Shown here: piece after piece, positions 51,047-58,259 of the stretch
Numbering within the stretch: position 1 is the first letter of the stretch
Layout of the letters: each line of letters begins with the position of its first letter
Source: Bacillota bacterium
GTDB lineage: Bacteria; Bacillota; Clostridia; Christensenellales; CAG-138
Assembly (NCBI GenBank): GCA_023395595.1
Contig: JAEWYO010000028.1
Coordinates: 1 to 62,529 of the forward strand
Length of the DNA stretch: 62,529 nucleotides
Direction of reading: 5' to 3'
Notes under the pieces: generated by a model
What the model saw: the letters and a program-made list of their open reading frames with translations, nothing else
Databases searched by the model: none
What the model was told of the DNA's origin: nothing
Program-made: the position numbers and the translations under genes

Positions 51047-52336
51047 TTACTCCTCTACGCGGATGACACTCTCCACCGCGTTGACGCAAGACAGCGCCGC
51101 CACCTTTTTGAGCGCTTCATTCACGCCAAACTCGCTTGCCGCATGCGTCAGGAACGTAATGCGCGAAGAAACGCCGTCGTTTTCGCCAAGCTGGATGACG
51201 CTCTTGAGCGAAACGCCCTGCTCGGCAAACGCCGCGGCAATTGCCGCCATGGTGCCTGGCTTGTCCGCCACATGCAGGCGGATGCAATAGATGCAGTGAA
51301 AATCTTTAACAAGCTCGATCTCGCTGCTCATGCTCTCTTCGTTGACAAACGTCATGTATTTATGCTGCTTGTCATGATGGCAGGCGTAGACGATGTCGCT
51401 CACCACCGCGCTCGCGGTCGGCATGCAGCCCGCGCCTCTGCCGTAGAGCATCACGTCGTCCACCGCGTGTCCCGTGAGAAAAATCGCGTTGAACACGCCG
51501 CGCACACTCGCCAGCGGATGCGTCTTGGGGATCATCGTCGGGTGCACGCGTACCTCGATTTTGTTGCCGTCCTTCTTGCCGATGGCAAGCAGCTTGATGC
51601 GGTAATCGAGCAATTGCGCCGTCTCAAAATCCGCCTTCGTCAACTTCGTAATCCCCTCGCGGTAGATCACCTCAATCGGCATATGCGCGTGGAACGACAT
51701 CGACGAGAGGATCGAGAGCTTGTACATCGCGTCATAGCCCTCCACGTCTGCCGTGGGGTTCGCTTCGGCATAGCCCAGCGCCTGCGCTTCCTTCAGCGCG
51801 TCCTCGAAGCTCTGGCCGTGCTCGGTCATCTGCGTGAGAATGTAGTTCGTCGTGCCGTTGATGATGCCCATCACGCGGGTGATGTTGTTTGCCTGCATGG
51901 AGTCGAGAATCGTGCGGATAATCGGGATACCACCGCCCACCGTCGCCTCCAGATAGAGTCCCGCGCCGGTGGCCTTTGCCGCCTTCTCGAATGCAGGCCA
52001 ATTCTTGCTCATTACCTCTTTGTTGGAGGTGACAACCGTTTTCCCCGCCTCCAGTGCACGGATGATAAACGTCTTGGCAGGCTCAATGCCGCCCATGCAC
52101 TCGACCACGATGTCGATGGCCGGGTCCGTGATGATCTGGTCAAACGACGTAGTGAACAGCGCACGGGGCGCAAGGTTCAGGTTCGGTTCGTGTTCAAAAT
52201 CGCGCACCAGAATGCGGCTAACGGAGAGGTCAATCCCCTCGCGATGCGCAATCTGCGCGCCGTTCTCGCTCACAATGCGGTAAACGCCGCTGCCAACCGT
52301 GCCAAAGCCCAACAGGGCTACGTTAAAGTGTTTCAC
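51047..52336 (-). CDS. hom: Homoserine dehydrogenase
   Basis: Reduces aspartate semialdehyde to homoserine for threonine, methionine and isoleucine. The NAD(P) site is VALLGFGTVGSGVY (residues 5-18). GGIPIIRTI (about 150), GIINGTTNYILTQM (about 172) and EANPTADVEGYDA (about 208) mark the substrate region. A C-terminal ACT domain (IYCIRLHVADKPGTMAAIA, about residues 345-363) suggests amino acid feedback control. The start is a GTG at 52336 with AGGAGG upstream. Length 429. Confidence 0.95.
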   Translation of the reverse strand: MKHFNVALLGFGTVGSGVYRIVSENGAQIAHREGIDLSVSRILVRDFEHEPNLNLAPRALFTTSFDQIITDPAIDIVVECMGGIEPAKTFIIRALEAGKTVVTSNKEVMSKNWPAFEKAAKATGAGLYLEATVGGGIPIIRTILDSMQANNITRVMGIINGTTNYILTQMTEHGQSFEDALKEAQALGYAEANPTADVEGYDAMYKLSILSSMSFHAHMPIEVIYREGITKLTKADFETAQLLDYRIKLLAIGKKDGNKIEVRVHPTMIPKTHPLASVRGVFNAIFLTGHAVDDVMLYGRGAGCMPTASAVVSDIVYACHHDKQHKYMTFVNEESMSSEIELVKDFHCIYCIRLHVADKPGTMAAIAAAFAEQGVSLKSVIQLGENDGVSSRITFLTHAASEFGVNEALKKVAALSCVNAVESVIRVEE

Positions 52337-52423
52337 TCTTCCTCCTATGTGTGCCTCATAAAACGAGTCACCAAGCGTTATTTTTTCTTTAAGGATGGTC
52401 TGTCGTTCAGGTAACTGCCTCAA

Positions 52424-52449
52424 AAAAGAGCGCCCGCAAGCGCTCTTTT
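52424..52449 (-). terminator. Terminator of the ECF-PanK fusion gene
   Basis: AAAAGAGCGC and GCGCTCTTTT form a perfect ten-base stem with a six-base loop, followed by T residues on the minus strand. Confidence 0.88.
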
Positions 52450-52473
52450 GCTAAAAAGCGTTGGAGTCAAAAA

Positions 52474-53814
52474 TCACTCGGAAAGCGCAGCACCAATTGC
52501 GGTGGCAAACGCCGCATGGTCGGGCACGATGAACTTGACATTGTGGAGCGCTGCGACTTCATCAAGGCTGCGCTGTGCAATCGGCCAGTCCGTGATCGTA
52601 CCGACCATCACAATAGTTCGAGTCAGGTGCCGCTTTGCCGCAAAGACCGCCATCACGCCGATGGATTGGAAGATCATGTTGCAAAGGCCAGCTGCGATGT
52701 CCTCTCGCATGGACTCTTCGGTGAGCTTTTCCATATTCGAAACGGTCGCTTCCGGCGTCAGGTGCGAAAGCGTTCCTTCAAACACATCCTTGAGCTGCAA
52801 ATCGATTGCGTGCAGGTCACCCTTTGCCGCGAGCGCTTGGAGCTCGTCCATATCGCTCGTTTGGCAGAGCCTGCCGCTGAGTCCTCTGAGCATGCCGCCG
52901 CCGAGGCCCGTGCCGCCGACGTGCCATGCGCGAATCGGTGTGATCCGCGTGAACGATGTGCCCGTGCCGATGCTCACGACGAGCGTATTGAGCTTTCGAG
53001 AAAGCTTGGTTGCCCCGCGCGAGACAGAGGTGAATTCATCCCTGTGCACGGTGGGAATTCCGTGAAGATTCCCCTGAATGAACGACGAGCCAACGCCGGT
53101 CACGGCGATGCGCTTCACACCGGCGTAACCAAAGCTCTCCAGAGCGTCTTCAAAGCTCTGCTCGTCGGGCTTTCGATATTCCTTGACGCACTTGCCATTC
53201 TTCACCAGCGCAAACTTCGTGGTGGATGCGCCGATGTCGATGCCCAACACGATCTCCCGCGGGCTGATCGCGGCAACGATCACGGGAACCAGCAGAATCG
53301 CCGCGACGAGCTCGATAGAGCCGTTCACGCCGATGAGGGTGGCATAGATGGTGCCCAGCAGCGGCGCGCCTTCCAGAACCGCGGAGAAGAGCTTCAGCGC
53401 GGAGAGCACGAGCACGGTGTTGGTGAGTGTAGCCGCCGCTGCAGAAAGCGCGGCGACAACGCCCGTGCGCAGACGGAGCCTGCGCAGCCCCTGCGCGGTG
53501 AGACCGCCGACGATGCCGACGATGACACGCGGAACGAGCGATACCAGCGGGTTGACGAACGGCGCCCAGAGCGGGTTGGTCAGCGCGCGCAGCACGCACG
53601 TAATGCCCCAGACAAAGCCGAGCACGGCGCCGTATTGCCAGCCGAGCATGACCGCGCCGACGGCGACCACAATGTGCAACGTTGTGATTTCCACGAGTCC
53701 ATAGTTGATATATCCGGTATACGGCACAACGGTCATCACGATGATGAGCGCAGAGAGGATTCCGGCGCGCACGAGGTTTCTCGTGTCGGTCTTTCGCTTG
53801 CTGGCGAGTTCCAT
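52474..53814 (-). CDS. Pantothenate-type ECF S component fused to type II pantothenate kinase
   Basis: A 446-residue two-part protein. Residues 1-185 form about six membrane helices with PanT/ECF S component-like features (LVRAGILSALIIVMTVVPYTGYINYGLVEIT and the FVWGITCVLRALTNPL loop). Residues 187-446 are a type II pantothenate kinase: GIDIGASTTKFALV as phosphate-1 motif, a Glu in HRDEFTSV, SIGTGTSFT (about 281-289) and HVGGTGLGGGMLRGL (about 298-312). The fusion would phosphorylate pantothenate as it enters, the first step of CoA synthesis. GGAGGC precedes the ATG. Fusion is continuous and in frame. Confidence 0.88.
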   Translation of the reverse strand: MELASKRKTDTRNLVRAGILSALIIVMTVVPYTGYINYGLVEITTLHIVVAVGAVMLGWQYGAVLGFVWGITCVLRALTNPLWAPFVNPLVSLVPRVIVGIVGGLTAQGLRRLRLRTGVVAALSAAAATLTNTVLVLSALKLFSAVLEGAPLLGTIYATLIGVNGSIELVAAILLVPVIVAAISPREIVLGIDIGASTTKFALVKNGKCVKEYRKPDEQSFEDALESFGYAGVKRIAVTGVGSSFIQGNLHGIPTVHRDEFTSVSRGATKLSRKLNTLVVSIGTGTSFTRITPIRAWHVGGTGLGGGMLRGLSGRLCQTSDMDELQALAAKGDLHAIDLQLKDVFEGTLSHLTPEATVSNMEKLTEESMREDIAAGLCNMIFQSIGVMAVFAAKRHLTRTIVMVGTITDWPIAQRSLDEVAALHNVKFIVPDHAAFATAIGAALSE

Positions 53815-54024
53815 CAGTGTTGCCTCCGTTTCGCTCCACAGGCCAGTGGTTTCGTTAAGTTTCCATATTATATATCATCCAATGTGCACATGCAACGAAA
53901 ACCATCTCAAAATCATGGAAATGTCGAAAAATTCGGCTATCGCAAACAAAAGCAGCGCATTTGCGCGCAAAAAGCGCTTGTCAATTTTTCCTGATTTTTC
54001 TGCTTCAAAAGTGCTAGTTTTCCG

Positions 54025-54053
54025 TTGACAGGGCAACCTTTCTCCGCTATACT
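54025..54053 (+). promoter_or_regulatory. Promoter of the tRNA array
   Basis: TTGACA (54025-54030), 17 bases, TATACT (54048-54053), 24 bases before the first tRNA. The region 53815-54024 shows no other feature. Confidence 0.85.
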
Positions 54054-54077
54054 TATTTTTGCATTTGTGATGTGCGG

Positions 54078-54153
54078 GGGAGCATAGCTCAGCTGGGAGA
54101 GCACTTGCCTTACAAGCAAGGGGTCACAGGTTCGAGCCCTGTTGTTCCCACCA
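54078..54153 (+). tRNA. tRNA-Val (TAC)
   Basis: 76 bases with CCA. Acceptor GGGAGCA/TGTTCCC (one G-T pair). Anticodon loop CTTACAA in stem CTTGC/GCAAG gives TAC. Confidence 0.95.
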
Positions 54154-54166
54154 AATCATGTTTTGT

Positions 54167-54243
54167 GGCCCGGTAGTACAGTTGGTTAGTACGCCAGCCT
54201 GTCACGCTGGAGGTCAGGGGTTCGAGCCCCCTCCGGGTCGCCA
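54167..54243 (+). tRNA. tRNA-Asp (GTC)
   Basis: 77 bases with CCA. Acceptor GGCCCGG pairs with CCGGGTC. Anticodon loop CTGTCAC gives GTC. Confidence 0.95.
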
Positions 54244-54251
54244 TTTTTTAT

Positions 54252-54327
54252 GCCTCGGTAGCTCAGTTGGTAGAGCAAGGGACTGAAAATCCCTGTGTCG
54301 GTGGTTCAAGTCCACTCTGAGGCACCA
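54252..54327 (+). tRNA. tRNA-Phe (GAA)
   Basis: 76 bases with CCA. Acceptor GCCTCGG pairs with CTGAGGC. Anticodon loop TGAAAAT in stem GGGAC/ATCCC context gives GAA. Confidence 0.95.
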
Positions 54328-54336
54328 GACCCTTTT

Positions 54337-54412
54337 GCGGGAGTAGCTCATTTGGTAGAGCGCAGCCTTGCCAAGGCTGAGGTGGCGGGTTCGAGCCCCG
54401 TTTCCCGCTCCA
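54337..54412 (+). tRNA. tRNA-Gly (GCC)
   Basis: 76 bases with CCA. Acceptor GCGGGAG pairs with TTCCCGC. Anticodon loop TTGCCAA in stem CAGCC/GGCTG gives GCC. Confidence 0.95.
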
Positions 54413-54454
54413 TTCATGAGACGGTAACCAGCCATCTTCGCCGTTTCATGAATG
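54411..54454 (+). repeat. Inverted repeat between tRNA-Gly and tRNA-Cys
   Basis: CATTCATGAGACGG (54411-54424) pairs with CCGTTTCATGAATG (54441-54454) over 14 bases with one G-T pair. It begins inside the tRNA-Gly CCA end. It could help 3' processing or act as a weak terminator; only a short T-rich tail follows. Confidence 0.6.
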
Positions 54455-54491
54455 GATTTGTTTTAGAAATCCATTACACAACCCAACGGAT

Positions 54492-54565
<74 letters not shown>

Positions 54566-54571
54566 GCTAAG

Positions 54572-54607
54572 TACTCACGAAATGATACAATTCGTGGGTA
54601 TTTTTTT
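54572..54607 (+). terminator. Terminator of the tRNA array
   Basis: TACTCACGAA (54572-54581) pairs with TTCGTGGGTA (54591-54600; one T-G pair), followed by seven T residues. Confidence 0.88.
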
Positions 54608-54740
54608 ATACAAAAAGCCCAGGCTTTCTGTGATTTTTCAGACTTTAGAGTTTTGATTGGTCGCGCGAAAATCAGCCGATTATACTTCATGTCATAAACG
54701 GTAAAGAAATTTGCACCCACCCCGAGGGACGCGCAAGAGT

Positions 54741-55658
54741 TCAGCGCTGCAAAGCGGCGCAGTGGTCGGTTCCGCTTACAACGGGAAATGCGATACGGAT
54801 ACTTAACCGTCCATCTTCATATTTCGCGGATATTGTACCCCCCATCCGCTCTACCAGTACCTTTGAAATTGATAGCCCCAACCCTGTGGAGTTTTTCGCC
54901 GTTTCGACGGTAAAAAAGCGGTCAAATAATTTCCCGATTTGTACTTCGTCCAGTCGGGACGCTGTATTCGTAAAGACGATCTCGCCGCTGCTATACAGAA
55001 CCACATCCAAATCGCCATCGCTGTACTTTAAAGCGTTATTCAAAATGTTACCGAACACTCTGACAATTGCTGTTTTGTTCAATAAACACCAAACAGAATG
55101 TTCAGGCATTTGAATCATGGGTGAAATCGCCCGTTTGGTCAACAACGGATAACACGCGGCAACACAATCTTCAATAATGTAATTCACGCAAATCGCTTCA
55201 AGTTCCCGCTCGTTCTGCGTCGACAAGATGGCGTAACGGAAAAGTTCCTCCGTCAGCTGCTTCATAACTTCTGTTCTGTTTCGAACGTAGGATACATAAC
55301 GCGCCACGTTTTCACTTATTTCCTCATTTCCCAGTAAATCCAAATAGCCGTAAATTGAAGTTAATGGAGTTCGTAAATCATGGGAGATATTCATGATTGC
55401 GTCTTTCAGCTCTCGTTCTCCGTTGAGATATTTGTTTCGCTGATTACGAAGCAACCTCAATTGTATATTAATTTCAGACGCCAGATGCTTTGCGTGTATA
55501 TCTCCAAAGTGCAATGAGATCAGCGTATTTGTGTCGATGGCAAGATGCGCCTTGAACTCCGCGCAGATTTCATCCATGCTCTTTTTTAACTGTATGTTTC
55601 GAACAACGAGTACAGCGACTGCAAGCAGAAGAACGCCGCACAAAATCCAAGGCAGCAT
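54741..55658 (-). CDS. Sensor histidine kinase
   Basis: A 305-residue kinase with one N-terminal membrane helix (about residues 3-20) and no large extracytoplasmic domain, as in intramembrane-sensing kinases tied to ABC transporters. The H box is NISHDLRTPLT (His about 93), the N box NILNNALKYS (about 205) and the G box STGLGLSISKVL. Operon order is response regulator, ABC ATPase, permease, kinase. Such sets often respond to antimicrobial peptides; that is an inference. Confidence 0.92.
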   Translation of the reverse strand: MLPWILCGVLLLAVAVLVVRNIQLKKSMDEICAEFKAHLAIDTNTLISLHFGDIHAKHLASEINIQLRLLRNQRNKYLNGERELKDAIMNISHDLRTPLTSIYGYLDLLGNEEISENVARYVSYVRNRTEVMKQLTEELFRYAILSTQNERELEAICVNYIIEDCVAACYPLLTKRAISPMIQMPEHSVWCLLNKTAIVRVFGNILNNALKYSDGDLDVVLYSSGEIVFTNTASRLDEVQIGKLFDRFFTVETAKNSTGLGLSISKVLVERMGGTISAKYEDGRLSIRIAFPVVSGTDHCAALQR

Positions 55659-55675
55659 TTACAGTATTCCTTTCT

Positions 55676-56497
55676 TTACTTGATGTCTTTTTTTCTGAAT
55701 GTAACCAAACCGATCAGCACGGTGCCTATCGAAATAGCAACGGATGAAAGAATGGAGAGTAACGGGCGTTCAATGCCCATGTTGGCAACTTGAATCGCTT
55801 GTCCGCCTGGCAGGCAGTCCAGCATCAATTGATAGAATACGCGCCTGAATCCGCTTACATACAGCGGGTTCGCTAGTGGTTCGGCCGTTTCAACACTTGT
55901 TCGGAAGAACTCCGGCTGTCCCAGCGCGTTAGAAGGCAGCGTGCCCACGAGAATTATGATGGCGAGCCCAGCTAAAACAGATAAAACGATCGCCACGGCT
56001 TTGTTTGAAATGAGCATACATAGAAGTGTAAACAAGCCGGTTATAGCAGCTGTATACAAAAACGAAATCGCAATATAGACCAACGCGCCTTTCAGGCCTA
56101 TCTTCCATACCCCCAGCGCTGGAATACCAATTAAGCCGCCTGCAAGCAATGCAGCCATAAAGCATAATCCGGCTACAAGGCAAATTACATAATTCGATAC
56201 GTAGATTTGTGCGCGGGTGCGACCGACAACAATTTTATTTCGCATGGTGCCTTCACTGTATTCTGTTCCGATAAACATACTCGCAAATACAGCGCAAAAC
56301 AGGATGGAAAACGGAGTCATGCTGAAATAGTATTCATCAAGCGAATAGGGGCCGTAGCCTTCCGCCGTCATCATGGCAACGCTCTTCACAGCCAAAGCCA
56401 TAGAGATGACTGAAGTTAAAAGCGCGGAAGTTACTCCGAGCCAAAGTACTTTGTCACGCCAGAGACGATAAAAGCCTAAAGATAAAAGGTCATGCAT
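55676..56497 (-). CDS. ABC transporter permease
   Basis: A 273-residue membrane protein with six hydrophobic segments of the ABC-2 type. The FIGTEYSEGTMRNKIVVGRTRAQIYVSNY segment (about residues 77-105) is characteristic of lantibiotic immunity and related peptide-resistance permeases. The ATG at 56497 overlaps the ATPase stop by eight bases. An upstream extension to 56572 is not needed. Ends 17 bases before the kinase gene. Confidence 0.88.
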   Translation of the reverse strand: MHDLLSLGFYRLWRDKVLWLGVTSALLTSVISMALAVKSVAMMTAEGYGPYSLDEYYFSMTPFSILFCAVFASMFIGTEYSEGTMRNKIVVGRTRAQIYVSNYVICLVAGLCFMAALLAGGLIGIPALGVWKIGLKGALVYIAISFLYTAAITGLFTLLCMLISNKAVAIVLSVLAGLAIIILVGTLPSNALGQPEFFRTSVETAEPLANPLYVSGFRRVFYQLMLDCLPGGQAIQVANMGIERPLLSILSSVAISIGTVLIGLVTFRKKDIK

Positions 56498-57404
56498 TAT
56501 GATCACCCCCGACAATGGCAATATAATAGCTCTCCAAACTTTCGTCCCGTTCCTTGACGGAAACGACTTCACAGTTTTGTTCCGATAATGCCAATGTAAG
56601 CGGAGTTATCTTCACCTCTTCAAAGATATCTGCGGTCGTGTCGGAAATGATTTTATACTCAACGCGCATTTTATCAAGCACGCGTGCAAGAACCTTTGTA
56701 GAAGATACTTCCACGCGCATACACTTTCTGCACTCTGTTTCAAGCTCTTTGGCGCTCATTTCTTTCACGATATGCCCGTTATCAATAAAACCGTAATGGG
56801 TGGCAATCTTTGAAAGCTCGCCAAGATAGTGGCTGGAAACAAGGACGGTGATTTGATGCCCATGGTTGAGCTTCAATATCAACTCCCTTATGTCAACAAT
56901 ACCCTGCGGATCAAGGCCGTTCGTCGGCTCATCTAGCACGAGAAAATCCGGATCGCCACAGAGCGCAACGGCGATTGCCAATCGCTGCTTCATGCCGAGC
57001 GAAAAGTCCCTTACCTTCTTTTTGCCGGTATTCGGTAACCCTACTAGAGATAAAAGCCCTGGAATTCCATCAAAGGATGGCAGCCCAAGGATGCGGTACT
57101 GCGCTTTCAGGTTCTCTTCCGCCGTCATATCAAGATAAACGGACGGCGTCTCTATAACTGCGCCAATTCGTCTGCGCGGTTTGATAATCTCTTTGTCCTT
57201 GTCAGAAACGCCATACAACGAGTATCCGCCCGAAGATGGTGTCTGCAGCCCGCTAATCAGCCTGATCAAAGTCGTCTTACCTGCGCCGTTTTTCCCAACG
57301 AAGCCGTAAATAGCCCCTTTCGGAACGTGCAGCGAACATCCGTCCAATGCCTTGAAATGCCCATATTGCTTGCATAAAGCATCGGTTGTTAATATATACT
57401 CCAC
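56490..57404 (-). CDS. ABC transporter ATP-binding protein
   Basis: A 304-residue ATPase. Walker A is GKNGAGKTT (about residues 37-45), the signature FSLGMKQRLAIA (about 131-142) and Walker B FLVLDEPTNG (about 151-160). About 90 C-terminal residues follow the core, as in BcrA/LanF-type subunits of peptide-resistance transporters. I take the GTG at 57404 as start, because AGGAGG ends six bases upstream; a TTG at 57410 lies directly on that site. Confidence 0.93.
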   Translation of the reverse strand: MEYILTTDALCKQYGHFKALDGCSLHVPKGAIYGFVGKNGAGKTTLIRLISGLQTPSSGGYSLYGVSDKDKEIIKPRRRIGAVIETPSVYLDMTAEENLKAQYRILGLPSFDGIPGLLSLVGLPNTGKKKVRDFSLGMKQRLAIAVALCGDPDFLVLDEPTNGLDPQGIVDIRELILKLNHGHQITVLVSSHYLGELSKIATHYGFIDNGHIVKEMSAKELETECRKCMRVEVSSTKVLARVLDKMRVEYKIISDTTADIFEEVKITPLTLALSEQNCEVVSVKERDESLESYYIAIVGGDHNA

Positions 57405-57503
57405 TCGCAACCTCCTATTATCATGAAATCATGCTTATGCCAGAATTCTATCGACTGTTTGTTAAGAAAGCGGATAAGATAGCGTTAAGATTTGGTTGAG
57501 ATT

Positions 57504-58163
57504 TCAGCATTTCATTTTAAAGCCAATCCCCCAAACAGCTTCTATATAGTCAATGCCCGTCACTTCGCGAAGTTTGCTTCTCAAATGGCTGATATGCGTT
57601 TTCAGCGAGCTTTCCGTGCAATCCGGCGTATCACCGCTGATGCGATCCAGTAAGTGGTTTTTGGTTACAACATGAGTGGGATTTTGCATGAGAAGTTTTA
57701 ATATTGCAAACTCTGTTCGCGTTAGCTTGATCTCTTTACCGCATATCGTAACCGAATGAAGCGTGGTATCCAACACTAGATCAGAGAATGAAAGCACAGC
57801 GTTTTCATTGGGAGTCGAGTTGCGAAGTCCCACTGCAATTCTTGCCAGGAGTTCTTTACTGTCAAAGGGCTTAGTCACGTAGTCAACCGCTCCGCCAAGC
57901 AACAGACCTACCTTGTCGTCAACGCCTGACTTTGCGCTTATTACGATAACCGGGATATTTTTGATTTGCTGTAACACTTCTTCTCCCGGTAACCCCGGCA
58001 GCATCAAGTCCAGCAAGATTAAATCAGGCTGATGCGAAGATAACAGCAGCAGCGCCTCTGTGCCGGAGTACGCCCTAATCACAGAGTAGCCATTTTTGTT
58101 TAGTGTTTCCTCAAGCATATTGCCAATGAAAACGTCATCATCAATCACTAAGATGTTCTTCAC
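57504..58163 (-). CDS. OmpR-type response regulator
   Basis: A 219-residue regulator. The receiver domain has the acidic pair DDD (residues 8-10), the phosphoacceptor Asp in LILLDLMLPG (about 52) and Lys in VTKPFDS (about 98). The winged-helix effector starts near residue 125, with LTRTEFAILKLLMQNPTHVVTK. It is the first gene of the AT-richer RR/ABC/HK module. Its 5' end lies 97 bases from the CRISPR array. GGAGGA precedes the ATG. Confidence 0.94.
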   Translation of the reverse strand: MKNILVIDDDVFIGNMLEETLNKNGYSVIRAYSGTEALLLLSSHQPDLILLDLMLPGLPGEEVLQQIKNIPVIVISAKSGVDDKVGLLLGGAVDYVTKPFDSKELLARIAVGLRNSTPNENAVLSFSDLVLDTTLHSVTICGKEIKLTRTEFAILKLLMQNPTHVVTKNHLLDRISGDTPDCTESSLKTHISHLRSKLREVTGIDYIEAVWGIGFKMKC

Positions 58164-58259
58164 GTCAAATCCTCCCGCGGGTTCCTATCTTTTGTTTTCA
58201 ACAGCTCTCTGCTTTTGCGGAAATCAGAATCAACCCGTTGCAAGCGCCTCATCGACCGT

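Noticed and set aside
51143..52414. A 423-codon frame antisense to homoserine dehydrogenase
   Set aside because: No family features and no start signals; the minus-strand gene has clear motifs.
52516..53994. A 492-codon frame antisense to the ECF-PanK fusion gene
   Set aside because: Rich in Arg, His and Asp with no recognisable domain; it is a GC-driven shadow of the real gene on the other strand.
58164..58259. CRISPR leader at the left end of the array
   Set aside because: The degenerate repeats and the repeat orientation place the trailer here; no AT-rich leader with a promoter toward the array was seen.
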